Source of the DNA: Desulfobacterales bacterium
GTDB taxonomy: Bacteria > Desulfobacterota > Desulfobacteria > Desulfobacterales > BuS5
NCBI GenBank assembly: GCA_016735355.1
Contig: JAERRQ010000003.1
Location: 1 to 6,320, forward strand
Direction of reading: 5' to 3'
DNA length: 6,320 nt
Numbering within the stretch: the stretch's first letter is position 1; every line of letters begins with the position of its first letter. The notes beneath the pieces are model-generated. The model did not search any database. It saw only the letters and a list, made by a program, of their open reading frames with translations, and was not told the origin of the DNA. Positions 1 to 5,936 of this stretch are shown here, piece after piece. The translations under genes were made by a program, and so were the position numbers.

Positions 1-9
1 CACAACATA

Positions 10-768
10 TTATTGAAAAGCATCTATTTGTTTATAGCCAGCTGGTAAATCAAATATATTAATTGGTGCTTTATCTTCTTTGAATTCCATCAGCTCAACA
101 GAGGATTTCATGGATTGTCCCATTATAATTGTGTTTTGCTTTGAATATACATGAACTCCATTTATTTTTTTTGTTTCCTGCATTATAGAGCTAATATTTT
201 GGCTCATACCGGGCATCTGAGCCAATATTCCAACAGAATATTTTGCGTATAGTTTTTCATCAACTTTGATATCCTGTGTGGCCCAAATTTCCGAATTAAT
301 TGTGCCCATGGCCATTTCTATAGTTTGAATGTATTTTCGACAATTCCATTTACCAATTTTTTTTCTTTCATTCTTTTCTTCCACCTTAACCTTAAATTGC
401 ATCATTTTATCCATAACTTGCTTAAATTCAGCTTTTTCTTCCGGAGCCATATCCCCAATTTTTTTATCCATATTTTTAGAAAAATCCATTGGCATACTTA
501 CAATTGTCTTTTTTTCATGATTAGCCGTAGTGATGATCTTCTTATCTATATCTATAATAGTCTTTTGCTTTTTATTCATGACTACCATTTTATTTGATGT
601 AATCCAGGACTCAATAATCAAATTTTGAGCAGGTTGAGTAGTGCCCATAATTTTCACAGCATCAGTATGTTGTTTTTGCTTCATATATATGGCACCGTAT
701 GCGTTTTGAAACATAAGAGTTAAAAATATTAAAGTTACAATCCACATTAGAAATGTCTTTTTTTTCAT
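10..768 (-). CDS. Secreted DUF4412-like protein
   Basis: A 252-residue protein probably exported to the periplasm or envelope; its biochemical role is unknown. Residues 1-25 form a classic signal peptide: a KKK n-region, a hydrophobic core around WIVTLIFLTLMF, and an AYG site fitting signal peptidase I cleavage before Ala26. There is no lipobox Cys. The mature part is rich in Lys and Met, with a central charged helix-like stretch (about 95-137). It then has the pattern I associate with DUF4412: G-K-W-x-C-R-K-Y near 139-146, an E-I-W-A-T stretch near 160-164, I-N-G-V near 202-205, and an ending with F-D-L-P-A-G-Y-K (239-246). The ATG at 768 is well supported by AAAAGGAG seven bases upstream. 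The gene is visibly more AT-rich than the ATPase gene upstream. The family call is from pattern memory; export is much surer than the family name. Confidence 0.75.
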   Translation of the reverse strand: MKKKTFLMWIVTLIFLTLMFQNAYGAIYMKQKQHTDAVKIMGTTQPAQNLIIESWITSNKMVVMNKKQKTIIDIDKKIITTANHEKKTIVSMPMDFSKNMDKKIGDMAPEEKAEFKQVMDKMMQFKVKVEEKNERKKIGKWNCRKYIQTIEMAMGTINSEIWATQDIKVDEKLYAKYSVGILAQMPGMSQNISSIMQETKKINGVHVYSKQNTIIMGQSMKSSVELMEFKEDKAPINIFDLPAGYKQIDAFQ

Positions 769-775
769 GGTTTTT

Positions 776-783
776 CTCCTTTT
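776..783 (-). promoter_or_regulatory. Strong Shine-Dalgarno of the DUF4412-like gene
   Basis: Read on the minus strand the sequence is AAAAGGAG, seven bases before the ATG at 768. It fixes the start of the secreted protein and implies efficient, independent translation. Confidence 0.75.
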
Positions 784-807
784 CTTTTAAAATAATTTTT
801 AAGGGTA

Positions 808-839
808 AGGAACGGGGAATTTATTTCGTCCCCGTTCCT
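808..839. repeat. Perfect 11-bp inverted repeat, hairpin or REP-like element
   Basis: AGGAACGGGGA (808-818) pairs perfectly with TCCCCGTTCCT (829-839) across a 10-base AT-rich loop. The hairpin lies between the ATPase stop (898) and the secreted-protein start (768). No U-run follows directly on either strand, although the minus-strand downstream side is AT-rich. It could act as a transcription end for the ATPase gene, an RNA-stabilising hairpin, or a REP/MITE-like dispersed element. The sequence alone does not decide. The other bases of the 769-897 spacer show nothing I can name. Confidence 0.6.
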
Positions 840-897
840 AAGGTTTCTAAAGCCGGGATCCTGACCTGGCATAGCATTCACGTCCCCCTCGCTCGGA

Positions 898-2121
898 TCA
901 AAGGCACGCAAACGGAATCCCGATAATTTTTTCGTCATATAGTCGCGGATTTTCATCGTTATTTATGACAATTCCGAACCTGCATTTTCTTTCCCTGACA
1001 AAATCCTTTAATCCCCTCAACTGCCTTGACGGCACTGTCTGGACATATTTAATTTCAACCGGAATCAGGCCGAAATCACCTTCTATGATCAAATCAACCT
1101 CAGCGCCGCCGCCGGTTCGATAATAATAATAATCAAATCCTGTCCCAAGGCAGTTGAGCCCCCGAATTATCTCTTCAATGACCATGCCTTCCCATGATTT
1201 CCCCATGCAGGGATGCGCCAACAAACTGTCTATGTCGGGAATACGCAGCAGATAATGCAACAGACCGCTATCACGCAAATATCCTTTGGGATGTTTTACA
1301 ATCCTTTTAATTGCGTTTTGAGTATAGGCGGGAATGGTTCGCCACAAAAAAGGTCCATGGGCAATTTCAAAATAATCACGCGCTGTGGGCTGGGATACCC
1401 CAAGAGAACGCGCTACGTTTGCATAGTTAACCACATCTCCGGAAATTCCGGCAAGAAACTGGGTAAACATACGGAATCTGTTTTCATTGATACCTGGAAA
1501 AAGCCTGACCACATCACGATAGAGATAGGTGCCGACATATTGATTCATCCAAAGGGAATAAAAGCGCCTGCTGTTTTTTATCCATGGCTCCGGATATCCG
1601 CCCCTGAACCAAAATTCATGAATTTTTTTTATTTTTGCGCCAGGTCTCAAATTTTCGATAAAAGCTCCAACAGGAGCTCGCTGGGTTAGAAGCCGGTAAA
1701 ATGCAGGTGACGGATTTTCGGAAGTTTCTGCAAAAGAAAATGGTGACATTTCAATGATTCCGATACGACCGGCAAGACTCTCGGAAACGGATCGCATAAG
1801 TTTAGGGGAACTGGAACCTGTGATCACATATCTGCCGGTTGATCGTCGATCTCTGTCAATTGCCACACGAAGGGCAGGAAACAGCTCCGGCAGCATCTGG
1901 GCTTCATCAATCGCCACCTTTTCAGGATTCAAACGCAAAAAAAGGTCGACATCCTGCGCGATGATCTGAAAATCACTCTGTTTTTCCAGATCAAAAATTT
2001 TCCATTCACTGGATAAGGATTCTATAAGGGTAGTTTTGCCGCATTGCCGTGGGCCGATAACCGCTGCGCATGGAAAAAAGTCGATGTATTCCGTTAATAG
2101 TTTTTGACAGGCTCGCTTCAT
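898..2121 (-). CDS. AAA_14/DUF4143 family ATPase
   Basis: A 407-residue P-loop ATPase of the common AAA_14 plus DUF4143 type, widespread in bacteria and archaea and without a settled function. Counting from the ATG at 2121, the Walker A GPRQCGKTT is at 23-31 and the Walker B V-A-I-D-E-A-Q at 69-75. A sensor-like V-I-T-G-S-S stretch is near 99, and the family's S-L-A-G-R (115-119) is followed by the M-S-P-F-S-F-A-E segment. The C-terminal half is DUF4143, with an HTH-like S-L-G-V-S-Q-P-T-A-R stretch near 239-248. Near 341-358 a PD-(D/E)xK-like pattern (E-V-D-L-I then P-V-E-I-K) could be nuclease-like. The frame stays open to a TTG at 2157, but neither start has a good ribosome binding site. 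I prefer the ATG because family members typically begin a similar distance before Walker A. It appears intact and is probably an accessory gene. Confidence 0.9.
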   Translation of the reverse strand: MKRACQKLLTEYIDFFPCAAVIGPRQCGKTTLIESLSSEWKIFDLEKQSDFQIIAQDVDLFLRLNPEKVAIDEAQMLPELFPALRVAIDRDRRSTGRYVITGSSSPKLMRSVSESLAGRIGIIEMSPFSFAETSENPSPAFYRLLTQRAPVGAFIENLRPGAKIKKIHEFWFRGGYPEPWIKNSRRFYSLWMNQYVGTYLYRDVVRLFPGINENRFRMFTQFLAGISGDVVNYANVARSLGVSQPTARDYFEIAHGPFLWRTIPAYTQNAIKRIVKHPKGYLRDSGLLHYLLRIPDIDSLLAHPCMGKSWEGMVIEEIIRGLNCLGTGFDYYYYRTGGGAEVDLIIEGDFGLIPVEIKYVQTVPSRQLRGLKDFVRERKCRFGIVINNDENPRLYDEKIIGIPFACL

Positions 2122-2203
2122 ACATTGCAGAATAAAAGATTGGGTTTGAAAATGCAAGCTTATTTTAAATTATTAAAAATAACCATTTTCATCTCTTCAC
2201 TAA

Positions 2204-2230
2204 ATTCCGGAATCAGTGTACCCGGAATCA
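2204..2230. repeat. 15-bp-period direct repeat, CCGGAATCA type
   Basis: CCGGAATCA occurs at 2207-2215 and again at 2222-2230, each followed by a variant of GTGTAC/AGTAC, giving a 15-bp period. The word shares GGAATC/GATTCC with the repeats at 5344-5367 and 5807-5936. It lies in the 2122-2336 spacer upstream of the ATPase gene. The rest of that spacer is AT-rich and shows no convincing promoter or terminator. Confidence 0.5.
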
Positions 2231-2336
2231 AGTACCTGAATCAAAAACTCATAACATAATTAAACTCGCAACATAACGTCCCAAAGTCTACTATTGACCT
2301 GGCCCATGAGGGTAAGATGTTATATGTTCAAACATG

Positions 2337-5315
2337 TTACGTCCACTGGGTCACGTGTGGGTTATCCAAATTATAATCACAGTTATCTCTATTTGTATCC
2401 TGTTTACGAGGCCATAATGGACATTGATTGTGAATACATTCTTTATTTTGTGAAAATTGTTCGCATATAATCTGTTGAACCATCAATTCTTTTCCCATCT
2501 TTTCATTTAATAATTTCGAAGCACTTTTAAGTGCCAACCATAACTCCCTTTGGCAGCAACGGGGTCCGTTATAAAATGCTATATCTCCCAATACTTTTTG
2601 TGTCGCTAATTGAACGGTTTGCCGTTTATCTCCTTCTAATGGGCTCGCTCCTAACAAAATTGAAAATACGATTCCGACACCGATAGCTGCACCGCATACT
2701 CCAAGAAAGCCACATGCGCCACCTGCTACTGTTTGACCCCGTTGGATTGCTGTTATGATTTGTTTATCCGTGATCTCATTGCCGGTATTTCTGAGCGCAG
2801 TTAAAATGACTGCGGGAAGCAGAGCATGATGTTCTGGTCCGTGTATAGGAAATTTTGGATGGGATCGAATTGTTTGCATAAGGGATACGACATCCGTCTT
2901 TTGACTATGTAGACAGATTTGTTTTATGATTTCCACTGCATCTGTGCTGTGACATGTGTCGCATATAAAATGACCGTTAGCGCACTGGGCGTTAGCCGAA
3001 ATGGTGTGCTCGCAATAATGGCATACTTTATCCTGATTCGTTTTAAAATAGACAAGTTCAGCCCCGCAGACCATGCATCCTGACCGATGCAATTGTCGGA
3101 TTTGGGTCACTGCCTCCTCAGGCTTTTTTGCAGGTGCCACAAAGCAAGCGCAGGTCGGTTCTGATTCAACCGCTGACAGAGTGCGATCAAAATCAGGAAA
3201 GTCATACAGGACCTTTGTTTGGCCTTCGGAAAGTTTTATAGCTTGATAGGTGATAGAATAAAAATCGTATCCTTTTATTGTCCTGTAAAGATATCCTTTT
3301 ACTATTTTGCTATGCGAAAAGCCGATATCATTAAGCAAGCCGAATAGATCATTGTAGCGTAATGCACCACCGATACACTCTCCCCGCAGTGTCTCATTAT
3401 ATTTAATTTCCAACGGAATATGCTCGTTATAAGTGATGTCTGAAATAAACAGGCAACCGTTTGGTTTTAACACCCGGAATATTTCCTGAAACACTTGTCG
3501 TTTGTTCGGGGCAAGGTTCACCACGCAGTTGGAAATTACCTTGTCCACGGAATGATCATACAATGGAAGGTTTTCCAAAAAAGCCTTTTTGAATGAAATA
3601 TTGTCATATTGAAGGTTTTTGGCTACCCTGTTTCTGGTTGTGTCGGCAACATCAAGCATGGTATCGCCCATGTCGATTCCAATAACCTTACCTTTGGGTC
3701 CGGTCAGTTTACCTGCAATGAAACATTCTATGCCTGTGCCACTACCCAAGTCGACCACGGTTTCCCCATGTTTTATATCCGCTTCCAGCACCGGAGAGCC
3801 ACAGCCGTAGCTTCGATACCGCAATTCTTCAGGGATATGCCGAACAAGTTGTTCTTCGTAACAGATTGGATTTAAAATGTTTTCCTTGGTTTCTTTTGCC
3901 GCTTCGGTATAGAAACGATTGACTTGGGTATGGGTGTCTTGTCCGGGCAGGCTAAGGACGCAATTAGAATGAGTGAAAAAAACGGTACTTCCTTCTGTCG
4001 GGCAATCCCCTATTATTTCACCCATTTTTAGCCTGATTGCAGGATAGCCGTTTGGATCGCACTTGCCGGCTTCACGCACCATTAACCATTTGGAAATATT
4101 TGTGTAAAGTTCAACATACGGATCACCTCCGGCTATCTGCCGGGAATGAATATAACTGTGATCGATATCTCCTCCGCCGATAATATACCGGAAAGGATTC
4201 ATACGATACGTTTTGCTGTGGTTCAAGGAAGTGTCGCGAATGGCTTTCAGGACCTTGCTGTTTTCCCACACTTGTTTTATTCCTTTACGAATATGACCGC
4301 ATTTCATATCTTCGGTATAAATAAGTGCCGGTGTCGGATAAACATAGCCATCCGGCCCTACTGCCAGAGACTGCCACCCCGCATTACTTAAATCATAGCG
4401 TGTTCCGGGACAGGAGAATACCTGCGACCGGACAATCTCAATATTATCAATTTTTACACCCACTCTATCGGCTTTTTCCTGGGCAGCTATCAGATTAAGA
4501 AAAATCCGGTCGGTCTTTACACGCAGCGAGTCATCCGCATTGCCTTTTTTAAAAAGCCATAGGAAATGAACGTTAGATATCTGCTGTTGGGCTGCAAAAT
4601 CAATAATTCCCTCCATTTCATCGACGTTATGACGGGTTATAGTAGTAGAGAGAGTTACAGGAAAGCCGAGATCCCGAAGGGTTGGTATATTGCCTTTCAA
4701 TGTATTAAAAGCCTCATGGCCCCTCAAAAAGTCATGGTTGGTTTGCAAACCATCCACGCTCACTTGAAAATGCAGACGGTCTTTGGGAAGCTTGCTTAAC
4801 CATTTTTTTGCCTGCGATATAAGTGTCAGATTGGTTAAAACGACAACATGGGTATGAGGTAATTGAAGGATATCTTGAACAGTTTTGCTAAAAGCTTTCG
4901 ATATAAATGGTTCCCCACCTGTAATAAAAAAGATCCGGCATCCCAGTGCATGGGACTCATGAATGATTTTTTCACACTCTACCTGTTTCAGTTCCTCCTT
5001 TACACAAGGCGCAGATTTAAACATGCAATGTTTACATTCCATATTGCATTGATTGGTGATATGAATCCAACATTCCTTTAGACGGTCAAGGATTAATTTA
5101 TCAGAGCGGGATTGATATTTAGTCCCCGTCGGTCCATCAATCCTATTCAACAGGTTTTTGATTTCAGGGGTTGTTTTTCCATTTTTCAACCACTCTGTTA
5201 ATAGCAGATCCCCTGCTTGATTGGGTATAAACCAGTCAGGAACATCCGGGCGAATATAAAGTGGTACGTTGTTGTATTCTATCCGTTTCCATTCATTCAT
5301 CGATTTATTATCCAT
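2337..5315 (-). CDS. Radical SAM–ArsM-like methyltransferase–DUF5714 fusion protein
   Basis: A 992-residue cytoplasmic protein with 36 cysteines and at least three modules. Residues 13-75 form a small lead-in domain, possibly PqqD/RRE-like. The radical SAM domain (about 80-345) has CNMECKHC (Cys90, 94, 97) for the 4Fe-4S cluster, GGEP at 133-136 and SVDG at 186-189. It ends in a SPASM/Twitch-like part with Cys302 and Cys339. A linker (about 370-465) carries GGGDIDHSY and HSNCVLS. The methyltransferase (about 465-690) has the SAM motif VDLGSGTG (521-528) and the AS3MT/ArsM signatures YGCG (Cys505), SNCVVNL (Cys597) and GECIGGAL (Cys647). The tail (about 735-965) looks like DUF5714: CxxC pairs at 747/750, 765/768 and 785/788, then HGPEHH and a Gly-rich CGFLGVCGAAIGVGI. 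The start is fixed by GAGGA seven bases upstream. Iron-sulfur, SAM and probably metal or thiol chemistry is clear. An arsenic substrate is inference; a natural-product or RiPP role is possible but no precursor is seen nearby. Confidence 0.9.
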   Translation of the reverse strand: MDNKSMNEWKRIEYNNVPLYIRPDVPDWFIPNQAGDLLLTEWLKNGKTTPEIKNLLNRIDGPTGTKYQSRSDKLILDRLKECWIHITNQCNMECKHCMFKSAPCVKEELKQVECEKIIHESHALGCRIFFITGGEPFISKAFSKTVQDILQLPHTHVVVLTNLTLISQAKKWLSKLPKDRLHFQVSVDGLQTNHDFLRGHEAFNTLKGNIPTLRDLGFPVTLSTTITRHNVDEMEGIIDFAAQQQISNVHFLWLFKKGNADDSLRVKTDRIFLNLIAAQEKADRVGVKIDNIEIVRSQVFSCPGTRYDLSNAGWQSLAVGPDGYVYPTPALIYTEDMKCGHIRKGIKQVWENSKVLKAIRDTSLNHSKTYRMNPFRYIIGGGDIDHSYIHSRQIAGGDPYVELYTNISKWLMVREAGKCDPNGYPAIRLKMGEIIGDCPTEGSTVFFTHSNCVLSLPGQDTHTQVNRFYTEAAKETKENILNPICYEEQLVRHIPEELRYRSYGCGSPVLEADIKHGETVVDLGSGTGIECFIAGKLTGPKGKVIGIDMGDTMLDVADTTRNRVAKNLQYDNISFKKAFLENLPLYDHSVDKVISNCVVNLAPNKRQVFQEIFRVLKPNGCLFISDITYNEHIPLEIKYNETLRGECIGGALRYNDLFGLLNDIGFSHSKIVKGYLYRTIKGYDFYSITYQAIKLSEGQTKVLYDFPDFDRTLSAVESEPTCACFVAPAKKPEEAVTQIRQLHRSGCMVCGAELVYFKTNQDKVCHYCEHTISANAQCANGHFICDTCHSTDAVEIIKQICLHSQKTDVVSLMQTIRSHPKFPIHGPEHHALLPAVILTALRNTGNEITDKQIITAIQRGQTVAGGACGFLGVCGAAIGVGIVFSILLGASPLEGDKRQTVQLATQKVLGDIAFYNGPRCCQRELWLALKSASKLLNEKMGKELMVQQIICEQFSQNKECIHNQCPLWPRKQDTNRDNCDYNLDNPHVTQWT

Positions 5316-5322
5316 TCACATA

Positions 5323-5327
5323 TCCTC
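5323..5327 (-). promoter_or_regulatory. Shine-Dalgarno of the fusion enzyme
   Basis: GAGGA on the minus strand, seven bases before the ATG at 5315. It supports that start over the in-frame Met at residue 6, for which I see no better site, and shows the gene is translated independently of the antitoxin-like gene 80 bases upstream. Confidence 0.65.
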
Positions 5328-5343
5328 GCCTTGATACTATTTT

Positions 5344-5367
5344 AATCCCGGAATTCCCGGAATCATG
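5344..5367. repeat. Short copy of the GGAATTCCC/GGAATC repeat
   Basis: The 80-base spacer between the antitoxin-like gene and the fusion enzyme holds AATCCCGGAATTCCCGG followed by AATCATG. This matches the units of the larger tract at 5807-5936 (GGAATTCCGGGAATCC), including the perfect palindrome GGAATTCC. It is a small dispersed copy and occupies the place where a promoter for the enzyme might be expected. Confidence 0.55.
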
Positions 5368-5395
5368 CCCCGAAATCGATTTTTTTGGTACAAAT

Positions 5396-5762
5396 TTATA
5401 TTTCCGCCTTAAATTCTATTTTTTCGTTATCCAATGTTGACTCAATCACCTTATGTACTCCATGCCCTGGATTTGGCTCCTTAAAAATTCTTACTAACTG
5501 ATATTTAGATAAAATTTTCAGGTCATTATTTAGGCTTACAGGTGTGCGCTGCATCTCAGACATTAACTCGGAAAAAAAAACTCTTCTTTTTTTTCGTAAA
5601 TATTGAACCAATCGTGTTCTCTCCGGCTTAAGAATAGCCATTAAATCAAAAGGGTCTACCCAAATAATATTTTTTTTTCTTTCCCTCATCAATTTCTTTT
5701 GCTGTCTCTTGGGCTGAAGCAAAAAAATCGGATATTAATCCTGCTTTCAGTTCAACATTCAT
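5396..5762 (-). CDS. HVO_A0114/COG4190-like winged-helix antitoxin, frame broken
   Basis: A DNA-binding antitoxin-like regulator. The body (5689 to 5396) reads as a winged helix: D-P-F-D-L-M-A-I-L-K-P-E-R then L-V-Q-Y-L, a recognition-helix region around M-Q-R-T-P-V-S-L-N-N-D-L-K-I-L, and a wing. That order matches the HVO_A0114 family, normally paired with a DUF6516/TumE-type toxin. The body frame only has a TTG (5722) or ATG (5689) start without a good ribosome site. In the other frame, an ATG at 5762 with AAGGAG eight bases upstream opens MNVELKAGLISDFFASAQ and reaches an A9 run, after which it stops at 5646-5648 (38 codons). Removing one A would join the two parts into one typical family protein of about 121 residues. 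So the gene is frameshifted, slips at the A-run, or carries a base-call error. No cysteines, so not a thiol-sensing ArsR repressor. Confidence 0.7.
5670..5678 (-). other. A9 homopolymer at the antitoxin frame break
   Basis: Nine A residues on the minus strand, with AAAG just before. The N-terminal frame enters as GGA-AAG-AAA and is one base out of phase with the HTH frame that leaves as AAT-ATT-ATT-TGG. Runs of this length are known sites of polymerase slippage, of replication slippage and of sequencing error. Confidence 0.7.
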
Positions 5763-5806
5763 TTTATGAACTCCTTAATTTCTTTTTCAAAACGACCAAC
5801 CAAATT
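5759..5806 (-). pseudogene. Remnant 3' end of a lost upstream gene, perhaps its toxin
   Basis: On the minus strand a frame reads NLVGRFEKEIKEFIK and stops at TGA (5761-5759), overlapping the antitoxin-like ATG as ATGA. This is the usual coupling between toxin and antitoxin genes in operons of this type. Upstream of residue N the frame passes straight into the GGAATTCC repeat, so only about 15 codons look genuine. The amphipathic, Lys/Glu-rich tail is compatible with the end of a DUF6516/TumE-like toxin, the usual partner of the HTH family downstream, but it is too short to assign. Chance is the main alternative. Confidence 0.4.
5771..5776 (-). promoter_or_regulatory. Shine-Dalgarno of the antitoxin-like gene
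   Basis: AAGGAG on the minus strand, eight bases before the ATG at 5762. It is the main reason for placing the start upstream of the A9 run and not at the in-frame TTG or ATG of the HTH part. Confidence 0.65.
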
Positions 5807-5936
5807 TGGGGAAATTCCGGGAATTCCGGGAATCCGAATCCCCCGTCCCCCGGAATCCCTTGGAATCCTTTGAATCCCTTAATCCCTTAATCCCTCAATC
5901 CCTCAATCCCTCGAATCCCCGTGTCCCCGGAATCCC
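5807..5936. repeat. Degenerate GGGATTC-type repeat tract with tandem octamer core
   Basis: About 130 bases built from variants of GGGATT(C/G/A) on the minus strand, AATCCC on the plus. The cleanest part is five head-to-tail octamers at 5873-5912: AATCCCTT twice, then AATCCCTC three times. On one side are GGAATCCCTT/GGAATCCTTT units, then GGGAATTCCGGGAATTCC; on the other, GAATCCCCG and GGAATCCCC. Composition is strongly strand-skewed, with the G-rich strand being the coding strand of the flanking genes. It starts just after the expected end of the ParE-like toxin and ends at the remnant tail near 5806, so it occupies the place of a missing gene. Related short copies are at 5344-5367 and 2204-2230. 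Confidence 0.85.

Noticed and set aside
765..956. 63-codon minus-strand frame overlapping the ATPase 3' end and reaching the secreted-protein start
   Set aside because: It overlaps 59 bases of real coding sequence, includes the hairpin at 808-839, and its product is low in recognisable structure. Treated as chance.
1213..1689. Open frame of 158 codons on the plus strand inside the ATPase gene
   Set aside because: It lies wholly antisense to a clear AAA_14/DUF4143 gene with intact motifs, and its translation shows no recognisable domain and no good ribosome site was seen.
2122..2157. N-terminal extension of the ATPase from a TTG start
   Set aside because: No Shine-Dalgarno precedes the TTG, and family members normally start near MKRACQKLL, about 22 residues before Walker A.
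2160..2192. Ten-codon frame MKMVIFNNLK before the ATPase gene, a possible leader peptide
   Set aside because: Too short, with no run of regulatory codons and no attenuator-like hairpin after it; GAAGAG lies directly against the ATG.
2240..2336. Search for a rho-independent terminator after the fusion enzyme
   Set aside because: Only very short stems were seen (for example CCC-TCAT-GGG) and none is followed by a U-run, so no terminator is called.
5316..5395. Sigma-70 promoter or riboswitch before the fusion enzyme
   Set aside because: A TAAAAT word exists but no acceptable -35 box lies 16-18 bases upstream, and 80 bases filled partly by repeat leave no room for a known riboswitch.
5396..5762. 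HTH gene considered as an arsenic-sensing ArsR repressor for the fusion enzyme
   Set aside because: The HTH protein has no cysteines, and its N-terminal region and HTH order fit the HVO_A0114 antitoxin type better.
5873..5912. Tandem octamers considered as a CRISPR array
   Set aside because: The units are contiguous 8-mers without spacers, and no cas gene is present.
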